DNA from: Rhodocyclaceae bacterium
Lineage (GTDB): Bacteria; Pseudomonadota; Gammaproteobacteria; Burkholderiales; Rhodocyclaceae
Assembly (NCBI GenBank): GCA_008080565.1
Contig: VIKE01000022.1
Location: forward strand, 17,025 to 81,024
DNA: 64,000 nt
Direction: 5' to 3'
Shown: piece after piece, positions 29,809 through 40,695 of the stretch
How positions within the stretch are numbered: the first letter of the stretch is position 1
Layout of the letters: every line of letters begins with the position of its first letter
Program-made: the position numbers and the translations under genes
The notes under the pieces: model-generated
Seen by the model: only the letters and a program-made list of their open reading frames with translations
Databases searched by the model: none
Told to the model about the DNA's origin: nothing

Positions 29809-32415
29809 TTAGCGCAACGCAAACGGGTGGCTGCTCAGCCATTTGAGCAAGGTATCGAACAGCAGGTCGGGGGCGACCGGTTTGCCGATGTGGTCATTCA
29901 TGCCGGCTTCGATGCAAATCTGCCGGTCCTCCTCGAAAGCGTTGGCGGTTATCGCCAGAATGGGCGTGTCCTCATAGCCGGACAAGGACCGGATTGCCCG
30001 CGTCGCATCGACGCCATTCATCCTCGGCATCTGCATGTCCATCAGGATCAGTGCGTAGTGCGTCTGGCGCGCCATGGCCACTGCAACCAGACCGTCCTCG
30101 GCCAGGTCGACCGACAGCCCCGCTTCTTCGAGCAGGCACATTGAGACTTCCTGATTGATCGGTTCGTCCTCGACGAGGAGGACCCGGGTGCCCGAGAAGC
30201 GCTCCTTGATCATCGTTTCCGACGAGTACTTGAATTGCATTACCGGCGGTCGGGCGTCTGCCAAAACCTGCTGCAGGCTTACGGTAAACCAGAATGTGCT
30301 GCCGACACCCGGTGCGCTTTCGAGGCCGATGTCGCCGCCCATCAATTTGACGAGACGCTTGCTGATGGCCAGGCCGAGGCCGGTCCCGCCGTATTTCCGG
30401 GACATCGAACCATCGGCTTGCTCGAAGGCGTTGAAAACGTGCTTTTGATCTTCCGGCGCGATGCCGATGCCGCTGTCGGTGACCTCGAAGCGCAATACGA
30501 CGGCGTTGGCGATGCTGTCCGAAAGCCGGATGCGGACAACGATCCCGCCCTGGTTGGTGAATTTGACCGCATTGGCCGATAGATTGAGCAAAATCTGGCC
30601 AAGACGAAACGGATCGCCATTGAGCAACAGGCCGGCGACGTCGGGGGGCGAGTCAATTTCCAGGTGCAGCCCCTTGTCGGCGGCGCGTTGCCCAATCAGG
30701 CTGCGCAGATTGTCGAGCACTTCACCGATGCGGAAATCTATATGCTCCAGATGCATGTGCTCGGCCTCGATTTTCGAGATGTCGAGAATGTCGTTGATGA
30801 CGCTGAGCAGGTGATTGGCAGCAAGCTCGATCTTGCCGAGCTGATTCTGCAATTTGGGGTCTGCGGCCTTGCGCAGCGCCAACCCGGTCATGCCGAGGAT
30901 GGCATTCATCGGGGTGCGCAGTTCATGACTCATGTTGGCCAGGAAGGTGCTTTTCGCCAGGCTGGCCGCTTCGGCAGCTTCCTTGGTTTGCTGCAATTCT
31001 GCCGTACGCTCGGCCACCAGCCGCTCCAGATTGTCACGGTGCGTCTGCAGCTCGGCGTGAGCCTGCTTGAGTTCGGTGACGTCCGTTACAGCCCCGATCA
31101 GTCCGGCGATTTCACCGTCAACGCGACGGAAAGTGGCTTTGTGGAAGATGACATTGCGCGCCTCGCAGCCTTTGACGGTCAACCAGTCGTAGGTCTGGGT
31201 GCCGGGCTGACTGAACAACTCGTCGTCCTTGTCCTTGTAGCGCTGGGCTATGTCGGGTGGCGCCATGTCAAAAACGGATTTGCCGATAATGTCGTGACGG
31301 GATTTGCCCAGCGAATCCTCAAAAGCGTGGTTGCAGCCCAGATAGCGACCGGTTGTGTCCTTGTAGAAGAGCGGGACCGGGATGCTCTCGATCAACGTCT
31401 CGAGAAACAGGGTCTGATTCTGGATTTTCTGCCAGTAACGTCGCAACAACCAGGCGCCAAGCACTGTCGCCGTCAGGAATCCGAGAATGAGCAACATCGC
31501 GTTACGCAATTCGATATTCCAGTCGTCCAGATAATCACGCGGGGCCATGCCGACCGCGACGAAAAAGGGGGTTTGCGGAACACGACGGAAGGTATATGTC
31601 CGCTCGACGCCATCCGGCATATTGGCCGTGTGGAAAATCCCGGTTTGGCTCCCAGCATCCAGTTGGGCCTTGAATTCCGGCGGGACCAGTCGATTGCCGG
31701 CCTGCCCTGCCGGCCCGTCGACAGGCGGGAAATGGGCCAGCAAAGCGGAATTCTGATGACGGATGAGGGCCGATCCATGCTCGCCCAGTTTGATAGTGGA
31801 TAGCACCCCGGTGAAATGCTCGAGATTGACCGCGGCGGTGACAACTCCGGCGAAAGAGCCATCGGCATTCCGATACGAGCGGGTCAGAGCGACGACCCAT
31901 ATTTTGGATACACGCCCCAGGATCGGCTCGGAGATGATCAGGTTTTCCCCCGGCCTGCGCTGATGCTCTTCGAAGAAAGAGCGGTCGGCATAGGTGACAG
32001 TGGTTTCGGGCGTTATGCCTTTGCCCCAGACGACCTTGCCATGCTGATTGCTGACCCGGAAGGCATCAACGGCCGGGTGACGCTGCTCATGCAGCTTGAG
32101 CATTTGCCGGACTTGGTCGGCATCGATGTGCCCGTCCTTGAACCTGCCCTCCAGCGCGTCAACAATGTCGAGAAGTCCGAGATCGATGCGGCGGACCGAG
32201 TCGGCCACGTTCAGTTCGAGCAGTGCAGCCAGGTTGTCGGTCATGCCAACCACCTGTTCCACTGTGCGTTTCTTGTGATCGAGCAGATTGACGACGCTGA
32301 CCGAAATCATCACGGCGTTGATGAGTAACACGCCAAGTATCAACAAGCCAAAAAAACGGAAAGCCGATTTCCGTGAATCAATGGACGCTGCGATTAAGGA
32401 TGCGGGTTGGGACAA
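29809..32415 (-). CDS. Hybrid sensor histidine kinase (extracellular sensor, PAS, HisKA, HATPase, REC)
   Basis: [53 protein letters not shown]...[13 protein letters not shown]. Confidence 0.93.
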   Translation of the reverse strand: MSQPASLIAASIDSRKSAFRFFGLLILGVLLINAVMISVSVVNLLDHKKRTVEQVVGMTDNLAALLELNVADSVRRIDLGLLDIVDALEGRFKDGHIDADQVRQMLKLHEQRHPAVDAFRVSNQHGKVVWGKGITPETTVTYADRSFFEEHQRRPGENLIISEPILGRVSKIWVVALTRSYRNADGSFAGVVTAAVNLEHFTGVLSTIKLGEHGSALIRHQNSALLAHFPPVDGPAGQAGNRLVPPEFKAQLDAGSQTGIFHTANMPDGVERTYTFRRVPQTPFFVAVGMAPRDYLDDWNIELRNAMLLILGFLTATVLGAWLLRRYWQKIQNQTLFLETLIESIPVPLFYKDTTGRYLGCNHAFEDSLGKSRHDIIGKSVFDMAPPDIAQRYKDKDDELFSQPGTQTYDWLTVKGCEARNVIFHKATFRRVDGEIAGLIGAVTDVTELKQAHAELQTHRDNLERLVAERTAELQQTKEAAEAASLAKSTFLANMSHELRTPMNAILGMTGLALRKAADPKLQNQLGKIELAANHLLSVINDILDISKIEAEHMHLEHIDFRIGEVLDNLRSLIGQRAADKGLHLEIDSPPDVAGLLLNGDPFRLGQILLNLSANAVKFTNQGGIVVRIRLSDSIANAVVLRFEVTDSGIGIAPEDQKHVFNAFEQADGSMSRKYGGTGLGLAISKRLVKLMGGDIGLESAPGVGSTFWFTVSLQQVLADARPPVMQFKYSSETMIKERFSGTRVLLVEDEPINQEVSMCLLEEAGLSVDLAEDGLVAVAMARQTHYALILMDMQMPRMNGVDATRAIRSLSGYEDTPILAITANAFEEDRQICIEAGMNDHIGKPVAPDLLFDTLLKWLSSHPFALR

Positions 32416-32507
32416 GTTGATGCAACCGGGAGTTGGGGTGCGTTTACAAAACGCTGATTATTGCACTCCCGGCGCGTTTGGTGGCAGTCTGTCTGGTGCT
32501 GTGCCGC

Positions 32508-33005
32508 TCAGTGGCGGGCAAAGCGGGAGGGCCTGCCCTTGCGGTCAACCAGAAAAGTCTCGAAAAATTCGCGGCGGACGGTTTGTTCGACGCCTTCCTT
32601 GTCGAGCATCGTGCACGCCGTTTCGCAGGTCGGGTTCGAGAATTCCCGGCCCGGCGCGCCTTGCGGCAGACCGGGAACAGCGAGGCCAAGGGCGCGCGGC
32701 TTTTCGCTGAGAAGCAGCTTGATGTCCTCGGCCGGCACATGGCCTTCAATGAAATAGCCGGCAACCAGGGCACTGGGCACTGATTCCATGTCCTTCGGCA
32801 CCTTGAGGCGGCGTTTCAATGCATCCATGTCGACCGTCGGCGTCACTTTGACCGGGAAGCCGTTCTGGCGCAGGTGCTCAGCCCATTCGATGCAAGTCAG
32901 ACAGACCGTTGGCGTGAACACTTCAACCGAAGGCAGCGGGGCTACCGGCTCGGCGCCAGCACTGCCTGCCAAGATGGCGAGCAACAGCGGAATGGCCTTC
33001 AGCAT
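32508..33005 (-). CDS. DUF411-like secreted protein
   Basis: Signal peptide; VEVFTPTVCLTCIEWAEHLRQNGFPVKV; SVPSALVAGYFIEGHVPAEDIKLLL. Confidence 0.7.
   Translation of the reverse strand: MLKAIPLLLAILAGSAGAEPVAPLPSVEVFTPTVCLTCIEWAEHLRQNGFPVKVTPTVDMDALKRRLKVPKDMESVPSALVAGYFIEGHVPAEDIKLLLSEKPRALGLAVPGLPQGAPGREFSNPTCETACTMLDKEGVEQTVRREFFETFLVDRKGRPSRFARH
32539..32573 (-). repeat. Degenerate dispersed-repeat copy in the DUF411-like gene
   Basis: Reverse complement GCGAATTTTTCGAGACTTTTCTGGTTGACCGCA. Confidence 0.4.
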
Positions 33006-33429
33006 GGCTGGCCGGCCTTGCAGCCCTTGAGTACCCACAGCGAAAGGACGCCGGCCGCTTCGTCGGCCTTGACCTTGCGCGCCATCGAGCCGGGGTCGCG
33101 GCCGTTGTCAGTCTTGGCGAAGGGGTCGGCACCGGCTTCGAGCAGGATGGCGTTGCCCCGTCGTTATCACGGGCCATTACATTGGCGCCAGCGGCGATCA
33201 GCGCCTGCATGGCTGTCGTATCCGGATTGGTGGCGGCCAGATGCAAGGGGGTCGAGCCTTGTTCCGTGCGTATTTCACGCTGTTTCGGGTCGGCCTTGAG
33301 GAGGCGGCGAACGTCGTTACCGCTACCGGCCCGCGCGGCATCATGGATCGGCCGGTCGAAACTCAGTACCTCGGCAAACACCGGGAAGGCGAGACTGGCA
33401 GCGAAAAACAGGGAGAGCAGGCGCTTCAT
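32999..33429 (-). pseudogene. Ankyrin-repeat secreted protein disrupted by frameshift/deletion
   Basis: MKRLLSLFFAASLAFPVFA...STPLHLAATNPDTTAMQALIAAGANVMARDNDG, then frame change to AILLEAGADPFAKTDNGRDPGSMARKVKADEAAGVLSLWVLKGCKAGQPC*. Confidence 0.65.
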
Positions 33430-33541
33430 GCGGGCATCCGGAAATGGTTGATCTGGCGATTGTTGCCGCTTGCGTATCGGACAGCCTTGATCTGCGCTAG
33501 TTTCAGTTTTTGCTGATATGGCCGCGCCGCGCCAATGAAAA

Positions 33542-33567
33542 ACGCCCTGCCGGGCCGGGCAGGGCGT
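33542..33567 (-). terminator. Terminator downstream of kup
   Basis: ACGCCCTGCC-N6-GGCAGGGCGT followed by TTTT on the minus strand. Confidence 0.75.
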
Positions 33568-33587
33568 CGATGGCATGAAGATGGCGC

Positions 33588-35453
33588 TCAGATGACCAGT
33601 TGCGTGCCCAGTTCGACGACGCGGTTGGTCGGAATGTGGAAGAAGTCGCTGGCGCTCGTCGCGTTCTTCGACATGATGGCGAAGAGCCGGGCGCGGATCG
33701 GCAGCATGCCGCGGGACATCGACGGGACAATCGTTTCGCGCGACAGGTAGAAGGTGGTGTCCATCATGTCGAAACTCTCGCCGAAGCGTTTGCATTGCTC
33801 CAGAGCCCCCGGTACGTCCGGACTTTCCATGAAGCCGTAGCGGATGATCAGGCGCTTGAACCCCTTCTTCATGTCGTGCAGGTAGATGCGGTCCATGTCG
33901 TTGACGTGCGGCGTCGGCATGGTTTGCACGGTGACCAGCACGACGCGTTCGTGCAGCACCTGATTGTGTTTGAGGTTGTGCAACAGGGCTGGTGGCACGC
34001 CATCCTTGGCACTGGTCATGAAGATGGCCGTGCCGTAAATGCGATGCACGTCGTCGATGGATTCCAGGAAGTCGTCCATCGGGATGCTCTGCTTGGCCAT
34101 TTCGTCGGAGACCATGCGCCGTCCGCGCCGCCAGGTGGTCAGCACGGTGAAGGAAACGATGCCCATGGCCAGCGGGAACCAGCCGCCCTGCGGGATCTTG
34201 ATCGCGTTGGCGGCGAAGAAGGCGATGTCGACGACGAGCAGCGAGCCGGCAATGAGCGCAACGAGCAGTCTGTTCCACTTCCACATCAGAACCATGACAA
34301 AGGCGACCAGAATGGTGTCGATGAGCATCGTGCCAGTGACCGCGATGCCGTAGGCGGCGGCGAGGTTGGACGAATTCTTGAAGCCGATGACCAGGGCGAC
34401 GACGGCCAGGTAGAGCGACCAGTTGGTGAAGGGCACGTAGATCTGACCTTCTTCCATGCCCGAGGTGTGGACGATCTGCATGCGTGGCAGCAGGCCCATC
34501 TGGATCGACTGGCGGGCGACCGAGAAGGCGCCGGAAATGACCGCCTGCGAGGCGATGACGGTAGCAGCGGTAGCCAGGCCGACCATCGGGATCAGCGCCC
34601 AGTCGGGGGCGAGGTGGAAGAAGGGGCTGGCGATGGCTTCTGGATCGACCAGCAGCAGGGCGCCCTGACCGAAGTAATTGAGGACCAGCGCCGGCATGAC
34701 AAAGCCGAACCAGGCGAGGCGAATCGGGAAGCGGCCAAAGTGGCCCATGTCGGTGTACAGCGCTTCGCCACCGGTCACGGCGAGCACCACCGAGCCGAGG
34801 GCGAGGAAGGCGAGGCCGGGGTGCTCGGCGATGAAAACGATGGCGAATAGCGGATTGAGGGCGAGCAGGACGGCCGGGTTATGGGCGATCTGCAGCACAC
34901 CGAGCACGGCGAGAATGGCGAACCAGGCCACCATGACCGGTCCGAAGAGTTTGCCGACGGCGCCGGTGCCGTGTTTCTGGATGAAGAACAGGCCGGTCAG
35001 GATGCCGAGCGTGATCGGGATGACGTAGGGCTTGAGGTCGGGCGTGATGATCTCCAGGCCTTCGACGGCGGAGAGTACGGAAATGGCTGGCGTGATCATG
35101 CTGTCGCCGTAGAACAGGGCGGCGGCGAAGATGCCGAGCAGGGTGACGATCCACGCCAGGCGCGGGTTCTTGGCCCGTTCGGTGACCAGCGCCAACAGCG
35201 CCAGCGAGCCGCCCTCGCCGCGGTTGTCGGCGCGCATGATGATGGCGACGTATTTGATCGTGACGAGAACGATGATTGCCCAGAAAACCAGCGACAACAC
35301 GCCGAGAATGTTTTCCGGGGTGACCGGGATCGGGTGGTGGCCGTTGAAGATTTCCTTCAGCGCGTAAAGCGGACTGGTCCCGATGTCGCCGAAGACGACC
35401 CCGATGGCAGCGACCGTGATGGCCGGCAAGGCTTGCTTGTTGTGCGACGACAT
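33588..35453 (-). CDS. kup: KUP family potassium transporter
   Basis: [22 protein letters not shown]; 621 aa. Confidence 0.95.
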   Translation of the reverse strand: MSSHNKQALPAITVAAIGVVFGDIGTSPLYALKEIFNGHHPIPVTPENILGVLSLVFWAIIVLVTIKYVAIIMRADNRGEGGSLALLALVTERAKNPRLAWIVTLLGIFAAALFYGDSMITPAISVLSAVEGLEIITPDLKPYVIPITLGILTGLFFIQKHGTGAVGKLFGPVMVAWFAILAVLGVLQIAHNPAVLLALNPLFAIVFIAEHPGLAFLALGSVVLAVTGGEALYTDMGHFGRFPIRLAWFGFVMPALVLNYFGQGALLLVDPEAIASPFFHLAPDWALIPMVGLATAATVIASQAVISGAFSVARQSIQMGLLPRMQIVHTSGMEEGQIYVPFTNWSLYLAVVALVIGFKNSSNLAAAYGIAVTGTMLIDTILVAFVMVLMWKWNRLLVALIAGSLLVVDIAFFAANAIKIPQGGWFPLAMGIVSFTVLTTWRRGRRMVSDEMAKQSIPMDDFLESIDDVHRIYGTAIFMTSAKDGVPPALLHNLKHNQVLHERVVLVTVQTMPTPHVNDMDRIYLHDMKKGFKRLIIRYGFMESPDVPGALEQCKRFGESFDMMDTTFYLSRETIVPSMSRGMLPIRARLFAIMSKNATSASDFFHIPTNRVVELGTQLVI

Positions 35454-35614
35454 CTATTCCCCTGTTGCGCCTGTGGCGCAGAATTTTGCAGTGCTGCTTG
35501 CCTAGCTGCGCCTTTCTCTGGGGAGCGCGGTCTGGCAAGCCCGCCAATCTAGCACTTTGCACCGAGCTTTGGTATAGATGGCAGCATCGGCAGCATGCTG
35601 GCACGGAGCGAAAA

Positions 35615-35893
35615 ATGGCAAGAATCGGGCGTCATCTGGTGGTCGAGGGACGGGTTCAGGGCGTCGGCTATCGCTGGTCCATGGTCGAGCAGGCGCGGGC
35701 GCTCGGCGTTGTCGGCTGGGTGCGCAATCTGGCTGACGGCCGGGTCGAGGCGATGGCGGTCGGCGAAGAAGTGGCCGTGATCGAATTGATAAACTGGGCG
35801 CGGCGCGGGCCGAGCCATGCGATCGTTCAGCGGGTCAATATCGCGCTGGGCGACGGCGATTTTCGGAGTTTTGAGCAGGTTCCGAACGGTTGA
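35615..35893 (+). CDS. acyP: Acylphosphatase
   Basis: [41 protein letters not shown]. Confidence 0.92.
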   Translation: MARIGRHLVVEGRVQGVGYRWSMVEQARALGVVGWVRNLADGRVEAMAVGEEVAVIELINWARRGPSHAIVQRVNIALGDGDFRSFEQVPNG

Positions 35894-35897
35894 TGGC

Positions 35898-35938
35898 AAA
35901 TGCCACGGTCAACCGGAAAAAACGGCCAAAAATGCAAT
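35898..35938 (-). repeat. Dispersed-repeat copy 9
   Basis: Reverse complement GCATTTTTGGCCGTTTTTTCCGGTTGACCGTGGCATTT. Confidence 0.9.
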
Positions 35939-35979
35939 CCGGGATCTGCCATTGAAGGCCAATCAGCCACCCGGTCCGC

Positions 35980-36275
35980 AAGCCTTCTTCGATGACCGGG
36001 TGATTGCCCACCAGGCCTTCGTTGCCAACCAGCGCAGTTTCGCTCGAAGAGCCGTCTTCAAGGGTATAAATCAGCGAAACGATACCGGAGACGGGAAAGT
36101 GCAAAAAGTTATCATGGTCTCCAGATTCAGAAACCGTCGATCGCAACGGCATCTTCACCAATTTCAGATCGGGTAGCAAGCGCGCGTAATCTTTCCCGGG
36201 AAGGCTTGCGAGAATGCCGTTTTGCCTTGCCTCTGGCGGAAAAGCAGGTTTCTGTCTGTTTTTTCGACATATCAA
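35980..36275 (-). pseudogene. Truncated Crp/Fnr-family regulator (N-terminal sensor part only)
   Basis: NGILASLPGKDYARLLPDLKLVKMPLRSTVSESG...GIVSLIYTLEDGSSSETALVGNEGLVG; no HTH follows. Confidence 0.6.
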
Positions 36276-36599
36276 GTTTTTTTGGTGTGAGTTTTATTCA
36301 GTCGGCGCAGAAGGGATAAAAACCCGAATCAACTTTCTGCGCACAAGTCAGTACGCGAAAGTGTGTTCCAGCTTCACACGCTTGGCGGCATACGCTGCTT
36401 CATGAGCAGGCCGTTGAAGAATCAACTTCATTTCTGACGTCGATCAGACGTCTGGCGCCGACCGCAAACCTCGAATAGTGGGACTCTGCCAGCAAAGCGT
36501 CTGTGCGTTGCCGCACATTGGCGTTAATTTCGTTCGGTGCTCAGGCCGCTCTCAACAGGTGCCGTCTGCGGCTGGCTGGAAGGTGTGGTCTCGACCAAC

Positions 36600-37964
36600 T
36601 CAGGGCAGCGCGAAACTGGTTTTTTCGCTGACTTGCTGGCCACCGGCATGCGGGCTGGTGATGTTCAGTCGAATCGGTTGCAGGCCGGACAGGGCGGTGC
36701 CACCCGGCGCGGCCAGCGTCAGTTGGACCGGTCGGATACTGCCGGCGGGGACCAGGAATCGTTGCGGGCCGACGATGCTCAGGTTCGGGATGCCTTCGGC
36801 GCCGATGCTCAGTTCCTGTTCGTGATCGGCCAGATTCATCAGTTTCAGCGTGTAGGCGTTCTCGATGCGGCCATCCGGCATTTCGCGCAGCAGGGCGCCG
36901 CGGTCGCGAATGACGTCGACCAGCAGCAGCGAGCGTTGGTCCAGCGTCCACGCGCCGAGGGTGAGGAAGACTGTGAGCAGGGCGAGATAGACGGCGAGGC
37001 GTGGCCGGTTGCTGGTGCCGGGTTGGCCGGACAGTTCCCATTCCGAGGCGAAGCGGATCAGGCCGCCCGGTTTGCCGGTGCGGGCCATCACCTGGTCGCA
37101 TGCGTCGATGCACAAGCCGCAGTTGATGCACTGGTATTGCAGGCCCTGGCGGATGTCGATGCCGGTCGGGCAGACCTCGACGCAGATGCCGCAATCGATG
37201 CAGTCGCCTCCGGCCTGGCGCGGTTCGCCGCGCCGGCTGTCATAGGCAACGTTGCGAGTCGCCGGGTCGAACATGACGCCCTGAAAACGGGCATAGGGGC
37301 ACATATGCTGACAGACCGCCTCGCGGGCCAGACCGGCCTGAATGTAGGTGAAGCTGCCATAGAACAGCAGCCAGAAGCTTTCCCAAGGGCCGACGGCCAG
37401 TTCGGCCAGCGCCGGCAGCAATTCGCGGATCGGCGTGAAGTAGCCGACGAAGCTGATCGCCGTCCATGCCGCGATCAGCAGCCAGATGGCGTGCTTCGTA
37501 AGCTTGCGTATCGCCTTGCCGGCGCTTGGCGGGGCGCTGTCGAGTTTCAGTCGGGCCAGATGGTCGCCTTCGATCCGGCTTTCGATCCAGACGAACAGGC
37601 TGGTATAAACCGTTTGCGGGCAGGCAAAACCGCAGAATAATCGACCAGCCAGCGCGGTAACGAAAAACAGCCCGAGTGCCGCCAGGATCAGCGCGATGGC
37701 CAGCAGTAGCGCATCCTGCGGCCAGAGCACGAGGCCGAACAGGTAGAGCTTTTCATGGGCGATGTCGAACAGGATGGCTTGCCGGCTCGCTCCGTCGACC
37801 TGCCATTGCAGCCAGCAAGCGCCGTAGAAAACGATCTGAGTCAGCCAGACCATGCTCCAGCGCAGGGTGTTGAACCTGCCGCTGACCGCCTTGGCGTGAA
37901 TCTTTCCCTTCTTGCGGTAAAGCTCCAGTTTGGCGCTGCGAATTTTGCTGACCGGCGTGTCCAT
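36600..37964 (-). CDS. ccoG: Cytochrome c oxidase accessory protein CcoG (FixG/RdxA)
   Basis: LFCGFACPQTVYT, CIDCGICVEVCPTGIDIRQGLQYQCINCGLCIDACD. Confidence 0.95.
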   Translation of the reverse strand: MDTPVSKIRSAKLELYRKKGKIHAKAVSGRFNTLRWSMVWLTQIVFYGACWLQWQVDGASRQAILFDIAHEKLYLFGLVLWPQDALLLAIALILAALGLFFVTALAGRLFCGFACPQTVYTSLFVWIESRIEGDHLARLKLDSAPPSAGKAIRKLTKHAIWLLIAAWTAISFVGYFTPIRELLPALAELAVGPWESFWLLFYGSFTYIQAGLAREAVCQHMCPYARFQGVMFDPATRNVAYDSRRGEPRQAGGDCIDCGICVEVCPTGIDIRQGLQYQCINCGLCIDACDQVMARTGKPGGLIRFASEWELSGQPGTSNRPRLAVYLALLTVFLTLGAWTLDQRSLLLVDVIRDRGALLREMPDGRIENAYTLKLMNLADHEQELSIGAEGIPNLSIVGPQRFLVPAGSIRPVQLTLAAPGGTALSGLQPIRLNITSPHAGGQQVSEKTSFALP

Positions 37965-38017
37965 TGCTGCGTTCCTTGGCTAATTATCGTAGATGCCAAG
38001 TTAATCAGCCGGCGTTC

Positions 38018-38065
38018 GATAGGAACAGATTCAGACGGTCGTATTTTCTATAGGAACAGATTCAG
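38018..38065. promoter_or_regulatory. Direct repeat (2 x ATAGGAACAGATTCAG, ~31-bp period), candidate MocR operator
   Basis: GATAGGAACAGATTCAG-N14-TATAGGAACAGATTCAG upstream of ccoG and overlapping the MocR gene stop. Confidence 0.5.
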
Positions 38066-39474
38066 CAAAGCGCTGTGGCCAGGCGGCCAAGGGTGGCCGC
38101 AGCGGCTTCCAGCCCCGGGCTGTCCGGATGGCCGAAATTGAGCCGCAGGTAGTGAGCGAAGGCGCGCTGTGCCGAGAAAATTGGCCCCGGCGCGGTGCTG
38201 ATGCCGAGCGTCAGTGCCTGTTGATGCAGGGTCAGCGCATCGACCGTTGGCGGCAGCTCCAGCCACAGGAAATAGCCGCCTTGCGGCCGCGCCAGCCGGG
38301 TTTTTGGCGGAAAATGGCGGTTGACCGCAGCAACCAGCAGCGCTTCCTGCTCAGCCAGCGTCCGCCGCAGTTGGCGCAGGTGGTGGTCGTAGCCGCCGTG
38401 CTTCAGGTAGTCGGCCAGCGCGATCTGGACTGGCACGGTGGTGGCCAGGCTGGTGGACAGTTTCTGGCGCTGGATTTGCCCGGCAAAACGTCCGGCAGCG
38501 ACCCAGCCGAGGCGATAGCCGGGGGCCAGGCATTTGGCGAAGGACGAAATGTGCATGACCAGCCCGTCGCTGTCTTCAGCCTTGCTGCACAGTGGCGCTT
38601 GCGGCCCGAAATACAGCTCGCTGTAGACGTCGTCCTCAATCAGCGGCACCCGATGGCGGCGCAGCAGGGCGAGCAGTTCCTTCTTGCGCGCGTCGGGCAG
38701 CAGGCTGCCGCTCGGGTTGGCGAAGTTGAGCATGAGCAGGCAGGCCTTGACCGGGTGCTGCTGCAGGATGGCGGCGAGCGCTTCCAGGCTGACCCCGTCG
38801 CGCGGATGGGTGGGAATCTCGACGACACGCAGGCCGAGCCGCTCCGCCGCCTGCAGGCCGGCATAGAAGGTCGGTGATTCGACGGCGATCAGGTCGCCGG
38901 GCCGGGTTACGGCTTGCAGGCAGAGGTTGATCCCTTCCAGCGCGCCTGAGGTGACGACGATTTCATCTGGCGCCACCGGGGCGCCCCGGGCCAGGTAGCG
39001 CAGGGCCAGTTGGCGGCGCAGTTCGGCGTTGCCCGGCGGTAGGTCGCTGATCGTCGCCTGTGGGTCGAGATGGCGCGCCGCGTGGGCCAGGAAGCGGCCG
39101 AGCTTGGCCAGCGGAAACAGGGTGGGGCTGGGGAAGCTGGAGCCAAGCGGGACGACGGCGCGATCCTTGACGCTGTCGAGGATGCGGAAAATGAAATCGC
39201 TGATCTGTAATTCACTGGCCCCGGCCGGTGGCTGGCTCATGTCCGGCTCGGCCAGTTGCAGGGCCGGACGTGCCCGAACGAAATAGCCGGAACGTGGGCG
39301 GGCTTCGATCAGCCCCCGGCTTTCCAACTGGTAATAGGCCTGGGTAACCGTGATCGGGCTGACCCCATGCGCCCGGCAGGCGTCGCGGATCGACGGCAGG
39401 CGCTCGCCGGCGCGCAGCACGCCTTGGGTGATCAGGTTTGTAGTGTGCTCGGCCAGTTGCTGATAACGACTCAT
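38062..39474 (-). CDS. MocR-type regulator (GntR HTH plus aminotransferase domain)
   Basis: GERLPSIRDACRAHGVSPITVTQAYYQLESRGLIEARPRSGYFV; aminotransferase fold with SSFAKCLAPGYRLGW. Confidence 0.92.
   Translation of the reverse strand: MSRYQQLAEHTTNLITQGVLRAGERLPSIRDACRAHGVSPITVTQAYYQLESRGLIEARPRSGYFVRARPALQLAEPDMSQPPAGASELQISDFIFRILDSVKDRAVVPLGSSFPSPTLFPLAKLGRFLAHAARHLDPQATISDLPPGNAELRRQLALRYLARGAPVAPDEIVVTSGALEGINLCLQAVTRPGDLIAVESPTFYAGLQAAERLGLRVVEIPTHPRDGVSLEALAAILQQHPVKACLLMLNFANPSGSLLPDARKKELLALLRRHRVPLIEDDVYSELYFGPQAPLCSKAEDSDGLVMHISSFAKCLAPGYRLGWVAAGRFAGQIQRQKLSTSLATTVPVQIALADYLKHGGYDHHLRQLRRTLAEQEALLVAAVNRHFPPKTRLARPQGGYFLWLELPPTVDALTLHQQALTLGISTAPGPIFSAQRAFAHYLRLNFGHPDSPGLEAAAATLGRLATALC
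38299..38334 (+). repeat. Degenerate dispersed-repeat copy in the MocR CDS
   Basis: TTTTTGGC-GGAAAATGG-CGGTTGACCGCAGCA; same 9-nt spacer as clear copies. Confidence 0.4.
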
Positions 39475-39508
39475 GGGGTGATGTTAGCAGCAGCCCTTGC
39501 CCGGTGGA

Positions 39509-39967
39509 TCAGTTCTGGTCATCCTTGCCCAGACTGCTCGCCATCGACTGGATGACGCCACGCACCGCAGGCAGGTTCATGCGAACCGGATGCGGGAGCA
39601 GCGGCAGCAGTTGTTCGGTCACGGCATCCAGATCCGTTGCCGCCAGCTTGATCAGCGCTTCCCGTTTCGCACTGGCCTCCGGCGTATCGGGGCGCGCCGT
39701 CGTATCCATCAGCACCAGTCCGGTCACCCGCTCCGGTGCCTGGCGCATGATTTCGAAGGCGACATAGCCGCCAAGTGACAAGCCAAGCAGCACAAAATGC
39801 TTGGCCGAGGTCAGCTTGAGGACGCTGGCTGCGAGATCGGGGATTGTTTCAGCAACCGTCAGGTCGCCAACTTCGACGGTAGACATTGCCGACAAGGCGG
39901 CAACCTGGTTGGTAAAAACGCTCGCGTCATTGAGCAAGCCGGGCAACAACAAAATGTTTGGTTTCAT
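39509..39967 (-). pseudogene. C-terminally truncated alpha/beta hydrolase
   Basis: MKPNILLLPGLLNDASVF..., nucleophile elbow GLSLGG; ends SMASSLGKDDQN* before the expected acid/His region. Confidence 0.55.
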
Positions 39968-40695
39968 GGTTTGTTCCTGAATTGACAGTGAAGGCCGTGC
40001 CTGACAAAGACCGGTGAAATAACTGAAAAACAATCCATGTCCGGCACCTCGAGGCAAGTTGCCGAGAAGAGTCATGGCTTCATATTGCCCGCAACCAAGG
40101 TGACGACTCGGTGCGCGAGCGCACATAAAACCGCAAGTTGTTACCGCACCATCAACGGTATTGCTCTGTGTCCAATCGAACTGAGCCGCAACGGACTCGC
40201 TGAAATAATCAGCGAACCGGACTCAAGCGGCTTCAGGAGACAGCAATGCTGAATGCAATAAACAATGAATGCCTTCATCATCACAGTCCGTGGCGATGAG
40301 GCGACGCATCGCGATGTCAATCATCGATTTGCGGGCCAGCTGAGTTCATTGGAGCTGGGATAAAAGCTGATTCCGGTGTTCGTTTCCGGATATGAATGGG
40401 CTGGCTCAGTGGGGGCTCTGAGTCTGCAGCCTCTTCCGCTTCGTGCCCATTGCTGTCATTCATCACCATGATCACCCAACGGCAGGTGGTTGAACGCAAC
40501 AGTCATTTCGGTTCCTTTGCGAGCTGGTACTCCTCGGACTTAACGCCATTGGTTCGGTTGTCAGGATTGGCCAGCAACTCGCTGGACAAAGATGTCGCCT
40601 GGAAGCATGGGATCAGAGGGTAAATATGGACGCCAACACATTGAAGCAGCTAGCTAGGTGGAACGGATAATGCGCGGCTTGCGCCGGAATCTTCC

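Noticed and set aside
31168-31192. GACGGTCAACCAGTC string resembling the repeat core
   Set aside because: No A-rich tracts or TGGCC element follow at the family spacing; encodes an ordinary kinase segment.
40000-40690. Small ORFs in the region between the alpha/beta hydrolase and acyltransferase genes
   Set aside because: Short, with no recognisable homology or convincing translation signals; treated as non-coding or decayed sequence.
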